NCBI GenBank assembly: GCA_910585745.1
Contig: CAJUFM010000037.1
Coordinates: 1 to 27,628, forward strand
Direction of reading: 5' to 3'
DNA length: 27,628 nucleotides
From: an uncultured Eubacterium sp.
GTDB taxonomy: Bacteria > Bacillota > Clostridia > Lachnospirales > Lachnospiraceae
Shown: piece by piece, positions 6,961 through 14,710 of the stretch
How positions within the stretch are numbered: position 1 is the first letter of the stretch
Layout: each line of letters opens with the position of its first letter
The notes under the pieces: generated by a model
Told to the model about the DNA's origin: nothing
Seen by the model: only the letters and a program-made list of their open reading frames with translations
Database searches by the model: none
Program-made: the position numbers and the translations under genes

Positions 6961-7525
6961 GATATTGTTTCCTTTCTTTTATTAGTTTGGCAGCGACTAG
7001 CTGCAGTATCTGTAAAATACTTACCCAGAATATAAGATTCCGGAAGGGTAAGTACCTGACATTCAAAAGCAGGAGAATATAGACAAGCAGCACCATACAG
7101 GCGATGATCCGGAATATATTGCCCTTTTTTTTAGAGGGGGCGGGACGTCTGTCCGAAGAAACCGGACCAATGACACCGACGATAAGTATCCCGGCTGCCA
7201 GGCAAAGGACCTGGATCCACAGGGGAGGGAAACACAACTCCGCCAATCCTACTGCGCTCAATAAAAACGAAAAGGTAAAGAGCAGACAGGAGAGATAATG
7301 GGAAAGATGTATCCCACCAGTGAAATTACGTATGGATAAAAGTACCAGAATGGCTGCCAGTAATTCCTTCTGACGGTTCATCAAGGAAAAAGCAGTGAAC
7401 AAAACAGCCAGTTTGCTGGTCTCAGATATGAAACTGATGATCACATAACGGATCCTGGCGATCTCCAGTTCAGTAAAATGAAATTCCCGTGACAAATAAG
7501 GGGAAATATCTTTAAATGCTGACAT
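6929..7525 (-). CDS. agrB: AgrB accessory gene regulator, peptide-processing membrane protease
   Basis: The predicted protein has 198 residues and GGAGG precedes the start. AgrB is a membrane Cys endopeptidase that removes the acidic C-terminal tail of AgrD and joins the ring. The catalytic pair is visible as H73 and C80 in RNFTGGIHLSHYLSC, with the spacing of seven that is typical of AgrB. Several hydrophobic segments follow (about 82-100, 105-122, 137-158 and 163-182), separated by the basic loop SSDRRPAPSKKKGN. The final codons overlap agrD by 32 bp, implying translational coupling. The gene faces the + strand kinase/regulator genes, so agrBD is a separate transcript. A possible - strand promoter in the 246-bp gap upstream could not be placed with confidence. 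Confidence 0.95.
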   Translation of the reverse strand: MSAFKDISPYLSREFHFTELEIARIRYVIISFISETSKLAVLFTAFSLMNRQKELLAAILVLLSIRNFTGGIHLSHYLSCLLFTFSFLLSAVGLAELCFPPLWIQVLCLAAGILIVGVIGPVSSDRRPAPSKKKGNIFRIIACMVLLVYILLLLNVRYLPFRNLIFWVSILQILQLVAAKLIKERKQYHEKIHKNVPV

Positions 7526-7700
7526 TTATGTTATCCTCCGAGACAGAGAATAGCACAAATGGTATTGTTTTTTGGGAGTATATCGTCAGAGAGCTGCATT
7601 TTGTGTTTATAGTAGGAACAAAAGAGAGGTAAAATGGCAGAATCACTACTTTATAAATTTTTATGAATACTACATATATATCTGGAGGCATAAAGCTGGG

Positions 7701-7729
7701 TTGAAAATATTTCCAATTCATTATATAAT
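7701..7729 (+). promoter_or_regulatory. Sigma-A-type promoter of the AI-2E family gene
   Basis: TTGAAA (7701-7706) and TATAAT (7724-7729) are separated by 17 bp. Two identical copies of TAAAGCTGG, at 7691-7699 and 7749-7757, flank the promoter and may be regulator sites. This lies in the gap divergent from agrB. Confidence 0.75.
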
Positions 7730-7771
7730 AATGTTCAGAATGGTACTGTAAAGCTGGAATGGCGGGAGGAG

Positions 7772-9001
7772 ATGAGGCTATTGAAGAAAAGATTTGACAG
7801 TAAGTATGTATATGCAGGGCTTACTGCCTTTTGTGTTTTGATCGCAGTATTGATCTGTGCGTTTTTATTTTATAATTTGGACGGGGTTCTGACTGTTCTG
7901 GGGAAGATAAATTCAGCGCTGATGCCAGTTTACATCGGGCTGGCAGTGGCATATCTGCTGAGCCCCCTGGTGAATGTGGTGGAGCGGAATGTCTTTATTC
8001 CCTTGTTTCGGAAGATGATCAAAAAGCGTAAAGCAGTCCGGGGTATAAGCCGGGCGGTCTCCGTAGCTGTGGTGCTGGTGCTGGCCCTGGCTGTGCTGTT
8101 CTGGCTGACGATGCTGGTTCTGCCGGAGGTGGTGGAAAGTATCACCAATCTTGCCAATAGTCTTCCGGAGTATTACCGGAATATTGTGAATGCGGCACAG
8201 GATCTCAGTGGTAAGCATCCAGAAATTGCTGCGTATTTAAAAGAAACTTCGGAATCCATTTATGTGCAGCTGATCGGGTGGCTGCAAAATGAGCTGATCC
8301 CCACCAGCACAGAAGTTTTAGGAACGGTCTCTGACGGGCTGATGGATGCGCTGGGAGTGCTTCTGAATCTGGTGATCGGAATTATCATTTCCATTTACCT
8401 TATGGCGGGCAAGGAAACATTCTGTGCCCAGGCAAAAAGGATGCTGTTCTCTATTCTTCCACTGAAATATGCGGAACTGACATTGGAGATCGGAAAGGAT
8501 ATCAACCGTTCTTTTGCTAAATTTTTTAGCGGTAAGATCATAGACTCTATTATTGTGGCAATTATTACTTTTATTGTTCTGAGTATTGCGGATACGCCTT
8601 ACACGGCATTGATCAGTGTCTTGATCGGTGTTACCAATATCATTCCGTTTTTTGGGCAGTATATTGGAGCCGTCCCAAGTGCTTTTCTGGTTTTTCTGGT
8701 GGATCCAGTCAAGGGAATTGTTTTTGTCATTCTCATTATCATCATACTTCAGGTGGATGGCAATATCATAGGTCCGAAGATCATAGGCGGATCCATTGGA
8801 CTGGGAAGTTTCTGGATCCTCTTTGCGATCCTGGTTTTCGGTTCCCTGTTTGGGATCATTGGAATGATCTGCGCCGTTCCAGTGTTTGCGGTGGTGTATA
8901 AGACCATTAAGAACTGGAGTGCAAGAAGACTGGAGAAAAAGGGACTGCCGCAGGATACCCGGAGCTATGAGCGGATGGGGAGAGTCCATAAAAAAGAATA
9001 A
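7772..9001 (+). CDS. AI-2E family (PerM-like) membrane transporter
   Basis: The predicted protein has 409 residues, the family's usual length. GGGAGGAG lies only two bases before the ATG at 7772; an in-frame TTG at 7781 has better spacing and may be the real start. Two helices open the protein (about 15-37 and 45-65), followed by a helix near 93-115. A soluble region of about 90 residues precedes the C-terminal helix bundle. The family signature region ISVLIGVTNIIPFFGQYIGA, then LQVDGNIIGPKIIGGSIGLG, is clear. Members include TqsA, PerM and YtvI and range from autoinducer-2 exporters to ion/H+ antiporters, so the name does not establish AI-2 transport. Proximity to agr is suggestive only. The gene appears monocistronic, from its own promoter to a shared convergent terminator. 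Confidence 0.9.
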   Translation: MRLLKKRFDSKYVYAGLTAFCVLIAVLICAFLFYNLDGVLTVLGKINSALMPVYIGLAVAYLLSPLVNVVERNVFIPLFRKMIKKRKAVRGISRAVSVAVVLVLALAVLFWLTMLVLPEVVESITNLANSLPEYYRNIVNAAQDLSGKHPEIAAYLKETSESIYVQLIGWLQNELIPTSTEVLGTVSDGLMDALGVLLNLVIGIIISIYLMAGKETFCAQAKRMLFSILPLKYAELTLEIGKDINRSFAKFFSGKIIDSIIVAIITFIVLSIADTPYTALISVLIGVTNIIPFFGQYIGAVPSAFLVFLVDPVKGIVFVILIIIILQVDGNIIGPKIIGGSIGLGSFWILFAILVFGSLFGIIGMICAVPVFAVVYKTIKNWSARRLEKKGLPQDTRSYERMGRVHKKE

Positions 9002-9021
9002 AAATTGATAAGAAATAGAAT

Positions 9022-9059
9022 GGGCTGCCGCAGGGGGGAATTCACTCTGCCGACAGCCC
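9022..9059. terminator. Convergent hairpin between the AI-2E and GH13 genes
   Basis: GGGCTG (9022-9027) pairs with CAGCCC (9054-9059), with partial extra pairing inside. T tracts are weak on both sides. Its place between two convergent genes fits a shared terminator. Confidence 0.5.
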
Positions 9060-9078
9060 GTTGTGCTAATATAAAATA

Positions 9079-10689
9079 CTAAAAACTTTTGATCCAGTTG
9101 ATCAGGGAAGGGTAGTGGTTCTGGTTGCACACATCCTTCCGCATCTGGTCTGTAACCGGGCCTTTTGATTCCATGATCGCGATGATCGCTTCCTGAAGTC
9201 CTGCGATTTTTCCGTCTTCATAAGTCTTCTGGGAGTCTGTTTTTTCCTCCACAGTTACAGGATCGGGTTCCGCCGGAGCTGTGGGCTCAGACAGGGGTTC
9301 CAGTACATTTTCTACTCCTGTAGGTTTCTCGCTTTCTACTCCTGGATTGGGTACCCAGATATCACCAGAATTTGCCCGGACGTTCACTGTAATATTTCCA
9401 TTTACGACAGATATTGTCTCACCGGACAGTTTTCCAGTGTAGGTATCCGCATTGCTGGCAGGAACTGTCATGACAAAATCGCTGTCATCATTATTTACTG
9501 TTACAATCACAGAAACCCCCTCTGCATTTCTGGAAAAAGCATACTGGCGGTTGGTGAGGATCAGTTCCCTGTAGTCGCCATAAGAGAGTGCCGGGGTTTC
9601 CTGGCGGACAGCTCCCAGCCTGGCGATAAGACCGGTGTATGGATTCTGTGCCAGGGCTTCGCTGAAATCATCCAGATTCAGAGCTGGGCGCAGGGAGTCG
9701 TCAGAACCCTGCTCCTTTTTTCCTTCAATGGCAAATTCGGAACCATAATAAATAGAAGGAATGCCCGGTAGTGTGTACAGAAGTATATGAACAGGGGCAA
9801 AGTGGGCCTTGTTTGTAAGTTTTGTGTAGATACGTTCCACATCATGGTTATCTGTAAAGTTGTAGAGCTTCAGACCTTCCGGCCGGTTGCCGCCCATCTC
9901 ATAAAGGCGCTTTACCGTGTGGGCGATCTCAAAAAAGTTGTGATCGTTGTGGCCTGAGTACAGAGCCTTGTGGAGATGATAATTGGTGACGGAATGAAGA
10001 GTTCCCTCGTTCACCCAGCGGGTATAGTCGCCATGGATCACCTCGCCCATCAGCCAGAAATCTGGTTTGACTTCATTTGCCACATGGCGCAGTGCTTTCA
10101 TATATTCAAAGTCCAGCACATCAGCAGCGTCCAGACGGATTCCGTCGATGTCAAATTCACTGACCCAGAAACGGATCACATCACAAATGTAATCCCGGAC
10201 CGCCGGATTGTGCTGGTTTAGTTTGACGAGCAGATTGTAGCCTCCCCAGTTTTCATAAGAAAAGCCATCGTTGTACTCATTATTTCCACCAAAATTCACA
10301 TTGCAGTACCAGTCTCGGTAAGGGGAGTTCTCCCGGTTTTTGCGAATGTCCTGGAAGGCAAAAAAGTCCCTGCCGGTGTGGTTGAAAACTCCGTCAAGAA
10401 TAACGCGGATTCCCTCCTTGTGACAGGTCTGGACAAAGTCTGCCAGATCCTGGTTGTCGCCCAGGCGGCTGTCTAATTTTTTGTAATCGGTCGTCTCATA
10501 GCCATGTCCTACGGATTCAAACAGCGGACCGATATAGACTGCATTGCATCCGATCTCTTTGATGTGGCGGATCCAGGGGAGTAGTTCCCGTAAGCGGTGA
10601 ACCGGCTCACTGTAGCTGTTATCCTTTGGCGCACCACAAAGTCCCAAAGGATAAATATGATAAAAAATCGCTTCATCGTACCAAGCCAT
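9079..10689 (-). CDS. GH13 alpha-amylase family glycosidase, cytoplasmic
   Basis: The predicted protein has 536 residues, with an ideal AAGGAGG ribosome binding site. The catalytic barrel covers about residues 1-370. GH13 conserved regions are present: DGVFNH (99-104), GIRLDAAD with nucleophile D187, GEV with acid/base E216, and FTDNHD with D283. An all-beta C-domain follows to about 447. There is no signal peptide, so it should act in the cytosol on imported maltodextrins or cyclodextrins; the short barrel resembles neopullulanase/cyclomaltodextrinase-type enzymes lacking their N-domain. After residue 447 comes an acidic Pro/Glu linker (EPLSEPTAPAEPDPVTVEEK) and a helical tail of about 50 residues ending NHYPSLINWIKSF, which is not part of the GH13 fold. 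Exact specificity cannot be read. Confidence 0.92.
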   Translation of the reverse strand: MAWYDEAIFYHIYPLGLCGAPKDNSYSEPVHRLRELLPWIRHIKEIGCNAVYIGPLFESVGHGYETTDYKKLDSRLGDNQDLADFVQTCHKEGIRVILDGVFNHTGRDFFAFQDIRKNRENSPYRDWYCNVNFGGNNEYNDGFSYENWGGYNLLVKLNQHNPAVRDYICDVIRFWVSEFDIDGIRLDAADVLDFEYMKALRHVANEVKPDFWLMGEVIHGDYTRWVNEGTLHSVTNYHLHKALYSGHNDHNFFEIAHTVKRLYEMGGNRPEGLKLYNFTDNHDVERIYTKLTNKAHFAPVHILLYTLPGIPSIYYGSEFAIEGKKEQGSDDSLRPALNLDDFSEALAQNPYTGLIARLGAVRQETPALSYGDYRELILTNRQYAFSRNAEGVSVIVTVNNDDSDFVMTVPASNADTYTGKLSGETISVVNGNITVNVRANSGDIWVPNPGVESEKPTGVENVLEPLSEPTAPAEPDPVTVEEKTDSQKTYEDGKIAGLQEAIIAIMESKGPVTDQMRKDVCNQNHYPSLINWIKSF

Positions 10690-10723
10690 AATAATCCTCC
10701 TTCGTTGTGTAGTTTACCAGCTT

Positions 10724-10732
10724 AGTATATCA
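10724..10732 (-). promoter_or_regulatory. Extended -10 promoter of the GH13 gene
   Basis: On the - strand TGATATACT forms a TGN-extended -10 element about 35 bp before the GH13 start codon. The -35 region is poor. It is divergent from the BlaI-type promoter about 40 bp away. Confidence 0.45.
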
Positions 10733-10770
10733 TACCTTAAGGAGATTTAGAAGAAAAAAGTGAAAAAGTG

Positions 10771-10826
10771 TTGACATACTGGTCTACAAATGATAGACTT
10801 GTTGTAGGGTCTAAAAAGAATAGACC
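10771..10826 (+). promoter_or_regulatory. Promoter with two operators for the BlaI-type repressor
   Basis: TTGACA (10771-10776) and TAGACT (10794-10799) are 17 bp apart. Two copies of GGTCTA-N7-TAGAC(C/T) lie at 10781-10799 and 10808-10826, 27 bp apart centre to centre. The first covers the -10 box and the second the likely start site. The perfect dyads next to a BlaI-type gene argue for autorepression. Confidence 0.8.
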
Positions 10827-10848
10827 AAATAAAAAGGGGGACGATTTT

Positions 10849-11208
10849 TTGAAAAATAATTTACTTTCTGAAAGCGAAATGGCATTTGCCCGGATCATAT
10901 GGGAGATGGAACCGGTCCGGTCCGGGGAACTCGTCAAGATCTGCCAGGAACGTTTTGGCTGGAAAAAATCTACGACGTATACAGTGCTGAAAAACTTGTG
11001 CAGAGAAGGAATCTTTCAGAATGAAAATGCAGTTGTTACTTCACAAATGAGCCGGGAGGAGTATCTGGAGCAGGAGAGTACGGCTATCGTAAACAATCGT
11101 TTTGAGGGGTCTCTTTCCAAATTTGTGACAGCCTTTACCGGAAGAAAAAAACTATCTGACAGGCAGATCCAGGAGCTTCGTCAGATCATTGATGAGAATA
11201 CGAAATGA
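10849..11208 (+). CDS. BlaI/MecI-family transcriptional repressor
   Basis: The predicted protein has 119 residues, the usual family length. The TTG start at 10849 follows AAAAAGGGGG with 8-bp spacing; an ATG at 10768 lies within the promoter and is rejected. The winged-helix domain (about 1-72) shows ESEMAFARIIWEMEPVRSGE and then WKKSTTYTVLKNLCREGIF, a hallmark recognition helix. The C-terminal dimerisation helices end GSLSKFVTAFTGRKKLSDRQ. BlaI-type repressors are released from DNA when a partner BlaR1-type protease is activated, usually by cleavage in the dimerisation part. Such a protease gene starts 37 bp downstream. The twin operators over the promoter support negative autoregulation of the pair and perhaps of the adaptor/ABC genes. 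Confidence 0.93.
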   Translation: MKNNLLSESEMAFARIIWEMEPVRSGELVKICQERFGWKKSTTYTVLKNLCREGIFQNENAVVTSQMSREEYLEQESTAIVNNRFEGSLSKFVTAFTGRKKLSDRQIQELRQIIDENTK

Positions 11209-11245
11209 GAGAGTAGTGTTATTTTGAAGGGGATGAAAAGCGAAC

Positions 11246-13447
11246 ATGGAGAAGATGATGGAACGAGGGTTGGAGATCATAGAGGGAAATACGGTGTTGA
11301 TTCATATCGTGGATATCTGTACAGTCACTTCAGCGGTTGTTTTATTCTTATTGATGATCCGTCCACTGATGAAACGGCTGCCAAGGATTGGGATGTACAT
11401 ACTCTGGTTTTTGGTGTTTGTACGGATTCTTTGCCCTGCTACAGTAAACGGGATATATGGGCTGCTGCCGGAAAAGGTGGAACAGTCAATAGGGAGTATT
11501 GGCAGTTATATGCAGGTGGAAGGGATCGTGGAGAAGATAAAAATGCGGCGGCGGAGTACATATGGAGGAAGTGCCAATGGTTACCGGCTGCCAAAAGAGA
11601 TCCAGATCAGGCGGGAGGATACCCCGCGATTGTCCCCCGGAGAAGACAAAGCTGGGAAACCGGCGGCATTGGAAAAAACAACTGCCGTCAAAGGTAAAGT
11701 TCAGGAGAGGGATAAAGGAAAGACGATGGATGTCCTGAAACAGCTGAAACAGTTTCAGACGGGAGAATGGCTGCTGGTGATCTGGGGGGGCGGAGTTCTC
11801 TGCTGCTGGCTGTACATGATTTTTTCGATCCTTTGGACGCGGTGGCGGTATTCTGATGCCCTGTGGCTGCATGATAATGTATATCAGCATCCGCTGGCAG
11901 ATAATTCTTTTGTGATGGGGTTGTTGTCCCCGAAGATTTATGTATCGGAGAAACTTTCTGAGGAAGACAGGAGGTATGTCCTGTGTCATGAGCAGGTGCA
12001 TATCGCCAGGAAAGATTACCTGGTAAAACCGCTGGCATTTACTATATTTTCTCTTTTATGGTTTAATCCGCTGATCTGGGCAGCTTACTATTTTATGATG
12101 AAGGATATGGAGATATCCTGTGACGAAGCGGTGATCCGGAAACTTGGCTGTCAGGAGAGGGAGTATTACTCTCATCTGCTGCTCTCCCTGGCGTCGGGAA
12201 GAAGGATGGTGGTGAGCCAGAATCCAGGATTCAGCGCAGGGACAGTGAAGGAGCGTATCCTTAGTGTGATGCGCTACCGGAGACCGGGGCGGGCAGTTAC
12301 GGTCATACTTTGTGCCGCGGTGGTGCTGTGTGGCTGTGGCATCGTGTCAGAACCGGTGAAAAAGGTGGAAAGTATGCCAGAAAAACAGGAGAAAGGTTTC
12401 TGGGTGGAAAAGGATATGGGGCTCAGCATGGACAAAGAGACATATGACGAGTATGAGAAGCAACTGAAAAAAGGTGAGGAAAACCCTTTGTTGCAGAGGT
12501 CTTTGGAATGTATCATGGATTCTCAGGGAAAGCCAGTGCAGTTTGTCATGCTGGATGATACGAAAGAGGTTTGGTACAGTAAATTTGAAGGGAATGAAGA
12601 TGGAGGCTGGAGTAAGGTAGAAAATACATGGTCTGCTGAATATAAAAAACAGTTTCCTAGCCGGAATTACAGTTTGGAACGTTACAAATACGGCGGGGAC
12701 GGCTTTTTGTATCTCTATGTGATCCGGTATGATTTATGCAAAACGGAGGCTCTGTATACAGTAGATCATGGGAAGTCCCTGCAGGTATTGGAACGCCATC
12801 TTATGCGGGTGGATGAAAAAGAAGGAACCATGACAGAATTGCCGGTTATGCAGGAGCCGGAGGGTGAGATGGATTTTGCGGTGGCATCCGATGGGACGAT
12901 CCTATTGGTGGATCAGACTAACCGGGCGGAGCTTTATAACGGCAGGACATTAGAAAAAACCAGTGAATTTGACATGCCTCAGCGTATGTCCTGTGTATAT
13001 GCAGGAGATGGATTCTGGACCTATCTGACCTATGATCAGAAAAGTAAAAAGATCCAGATCCGGCTCCTGGATGAGGGAGGAGAAAGACTCCAGGATTTCA
13101 CTACAGAGGTAGAGTACAAAGGGGAAGCCGTTCCTTTTGCTGCACTGGGAGTGAAGGATAATACCGTTATACTGGCCTGTGGCGAAGGGATTTACGAAGC
13201 GGAGCCAGGAGAAAAGAAACTGCGTTACATCTTAGGACACGAAACCGATAATATTTATTATCTGTGGTCAGAACTGTATGGCAATGTAGTAGTGAGTGTT
13301 TTCAAAGGAGATAATGACGATTATTATGTTGGCATGAAGGAGTACAGGGAGGATACAAACATTTGTCCGGAAAAGGCCCCGTGGGATCCGGAGATGTTTC
13401 TTCATTATTCGCAGGTGGGTGATACGGACGAAGGCGGGACAAATTAA
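11246..13447 (+). CDS. BlaR1/MecR1-type M56 membrane metalloprotease with propeller-like sensor domain
   Basis: The predicted protein has 733 residues. Helices lie near residues 18-38, 48-65, 175-196 and 262-283. The M56 zinc-protease site is HEQVH (248-252) with the third ligand probably E289 in MEISCDEAV. A fifth helix (about 349-366) ends in LCGCG, then about 365 residues face outward. In BlaR1/MecR1 this part is a penicillin-binding domain with STxK; none is seen here. Instead, Gly/Asp/aromatic-rich beta repeats (for example MDFAVASDGTILLVDQTNRA and FAALGVKDNTVILACGEGIY) suggest a beta-propeller-like sensor. Between helices 2 and 3 there is a long basic loop. The protease is expected to inactivate the BlaI-type repressor. 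The start is uncertain because the GAAGGGG site lies far upstream. Confidence 0.88.
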   Translation: MEKMMERGLEIIEGNTVLIHIVDICTVTSAVVLFLLMIRPLMKRLPRIGMYILWFLVFVRILCPATVNGIYGLLPEKVEQSIGSIGSYMQVEGIVEKIKMRRRSTYGGSANGYRLPKEIQIRREDTPRLSPGEDKAGKPAALEKTTAVKGKVQERDKGKTMDVLKQLKQFQTGEWLLVIWGGGVLCCWLYMIFSILWTRWRYSDALWLHDNVYQHPLADNSFVMGLLSPKIYVSEKLSEEDRRYVLCHEQVHIARKDYLVKPLAFTIFSLLWFNPLIWAAYYFMMKDMEISCDEAVIRKLGCQEREYYSHLLLSLASGRRMVVSQNPGFSAGTVKERILSVMRYRRPGRAVTVILCAAVVLCGCGIVSEPVKKVESMPEKQEKGFWVEKDMGLSMDKETYDEYEKQLKKGEENPLLQRSLECIMDSQGKPVQFVMLDDTKEVWYSKFEGNEDGGWSKVENTWSAEYKKQFPSRNYSLERYKYGGDGFLYLYVIRYDLCKTEALYTVDHGKSLQVLERHLMRVDEKEGTMTELPVMQEPEGEMDFAVASDGTILLVDQTNRAELYNGRTLEKTSEFDMPQRMSCVYAGDGFWTYLTYDQKSKKIQIRLLDEGGERLQDFTTEVEYKGEAVPFAALGVKDNTVILACGEGIYEAEPGEKKLRYILGHETDNIYYLWSELYGNVVVSVFKGDNDDYYVGMKEYREDTNICPEKAPWDPEMFLHYSQVGDTDEGGTN

Positions 13448-13489
13448 TTGTATTAATTTTGTTTTTTGGTTTCATGGTTCGGAAAAATA

Positions 13490-13498
13490 TGTTATAAT
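13490..13498 (+). promoter_or_regulatory. Extended -10 promoter of the adaptor/ABC operon
   Basis: TGT-TATAAT is a perfect extended -10 element; no good -35 box is seen. Transcription would start near 13505, giving a leader of about 130 nt before the first adaptor gene. No GGTCTA-N7-TAGAC operator lies here. Confidence 0.6.
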
Positions 13499-13500
13499 CA

Positions 13501-13532
13501 ATACGGGTTCCGGGTTATGCCGGAGTCCGTAT
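13501..13532 (+). other. Long hairpin in the adaptor-operon leader
   Basis: ATACGGGTTCCGG (13501-13513) pairs with CCGGAGTCCGTAT (13520-13532) over 13 bp, with two G-U pairs and a 6-nt loop. It begins close to the predicted transcript start. It could be a leader structure or a weak terminator for the upstream protease gene. Confidence 0.5.
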
Positions 13533-13537
13533 TCTGG

Positions 13538-13606
13538 TTTACGCGAAGGCGGAGTGAGAATGCCGGCGGGCTTGTCCGCGGGGTATGCGAGCGCGCCCGC
13601 GGTTTT
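13538..13606 (+). repeat. Dispersed structured repeat, copy B, with terminator-like hairpin
   Basis: From TTTACGCGAAGG onward this matches the - strand copy at 6714-6776 without gaps. CCGCGGG (13576-13582) pairs with CCCGCGG (13596-13602), followed by TTTTAT: a terminator-like hairpin inside the leader. GCGG at 13566-13569 can instead pair with CCGC at 13576-13579, so exclusive folds are possible. The copy is more GC-rich than its surroundings. Confidence 0.5.
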
Positions 13607-13636
13607 ATGAAGGGGTTACGAATGGAGGGAATACAT

Positions 13637-14674
13637 TTGAAAGGAAAAAAGATCATCCCGGTCCTGGCGGGAGTCAGTTTATGCCTGTGCCTGACCTCCT
13701 GTGGGATTTTGCCTACAGAAGAAGAATTTGATGCGGCGCCTGTTGTAAATGAATATGAGGGGGCAGATTTCAATAAAGTCTCTGTGGAAAGGGGCAACCT
13801 GGTAAAAACAGAGGAGATTACCGGCAAATTTAAAGGGACGGTAAAAGAAGAGATCCAGACGGACGGAGCAGGTGTTGTGAAAAAAATACATGTCAGGAAA
13901 GGGCAGAGGGTGAAAGCCGGGGATAAGATCCTTAGCTATGTGCTCCAGGGCAGCGAAAATACTCTGCGGGAGGCGGAGAACAAGATTGAAAAGATGGAAC
14001 TGCAGATCCGCCAGGCGAAGCGGCTGATGAATCTGGAGATCGAGAAGCAGAAGAAGACCGGTGGAAATAAAAAAGAGATAGATGGTATAAGACAACAGTA
14101 TGAACAGGAGATCCGCTCCTATGAATCCAGCCTGAAACTTACGCGGATGGATGCCAGGATCGCCAGAGAAGAGATCGAGGCAGAGGAGATCACGGCCTCG
14201 GTAAATGGCGTTGTGACTTTTGTGGATCAGGAAGCGGAGGGAACTTTTGGAGACAGCACAAAACCTACTGTGATCATAGAGGGGGCGACGAAAAACCGCT
14301 TTGAGGCGAATAGCAAATATGCTTCCCATTGTAAGGAGGGGGATGTGGTCACGGTGGAAGTCAAGGGTATGGAGTACAAGGCAACGATCCGGAAAGATAA
14401 AGATTCCACGGACAGCATTTATTTTTACCCCAATAATAAAGTAAATCTGGAGGATGGAACCACCTGCATTTATAAGGTAGTACTAAAAGAGAAAAAAGAT
14501 GTCCTGTATCTTCCATTTTCCATCGTATATACCATGGGGGATAAACATGTGGTTTATTACGAAGATGAAAACGGCCTGAAGACTATGAAGGAAGTTACGG
14601 TGGGGGAAACGATCAATAACTCGGTGGAGATCCTCAGCGGGCTGGAGGAAAATGAACAGGTGATAGCAAATTAA
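13637..14674 (+). CDS. HlyD/MFP-like lipoprotein adaptor subunit 1
   Basis: The predicted protein has 345 residues. A TTG at 13637 follows GGAGGG at ideal distance; an ATG at 13622 is an alternative. The signal peptide ends in lipobox LTSC (19-22), so the protein is probably lipid-anchored outside the membrane. A lipoyl-like half-motif (GAGVVKKIHVRKGQRVKAGD) is followed by a coiled-coil hairpin at about residues 105-185. The second half-motif (EITASVNGVVTFVDQEAEGT) and beta-barrel/membrane-proximal regions follow to the end (ILSGLEENEQVIAN). This is the layout of membrane-fusion adaptors partnered with MacB-type permeases. It is the first of three non-identical adaptor genes in tandem, 36 bp before the next. 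Whether three adaptors mix in one assembly is unknown. Confidence 0.85.
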   Translation: MKGKKIIPVLAGVSLCLCLTSCGILPTEEEFDAAPVVNEYEGADFNKVSVERGNLVKTEEITGKFKGTVKEEIQTDGAGVVKKIHVRKGQRVKAGDKILSYVLQGSENTLREAENKIEKMELQIRQAKRLMNLEIEKQKKTGGNKKEIDGIRQQYEQEIRSYESSLKLTRMDARIAREEIEAEEITASVNGVVTFVDQEAEGTFGDSTKPTVIIEGATKNRFEANSKYASHCKEGDVVTVEVKGMEYKATIRKDKDSTDSIYFYPNNKVNLEDGTTCIYKVVLKEKKDVLYLPFSIVYTMGDKHVVYYEDENGLKTMKEVTVGETINNSVEILSGLEENEQVIAN

Positions 14675-14710
14675 GTGCAGAAATATTTCTGCACAGAAAC
14701 GGAGAATGAT

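Noticed and set aside
6694..7035. 113-codon + strand reading frame between the kinase gene and agrB
   Set aside because: It runs through the dispersed repeat, the agrBD terminator and antisense to agrD and agrB; it has no ribosome binding site and no recognisable protein features.
7772..9001. Reading the AI-2E family gene as an autoinducer-2 quorum-sensing exporter tied to agr
   Set aside because: The family includes ion antiporters and others; the name and the proximity are not evidence of AI-2 transport.
8318..9130. 270-codon - strand reading frame
   Set aside because: It is antisense to the AI-2E family gene and overlaps the GH13 3' end; it has no family features.
11224..11697. 157-codon + strand frame at the start of the M56 protease gene
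   Set aside because: It has GAAGGGG nearby, but the protein is unlike any family and the overlapping frame encodes the protease helices.
11615..13447. Beta-lactam resistance operon (BlaR1-BlaI)
   Set aside because: No beta-lactamase or PBP gene is adjacent, and the sensor lacks penicillin-binding motifs; only the regulatory module is shared.
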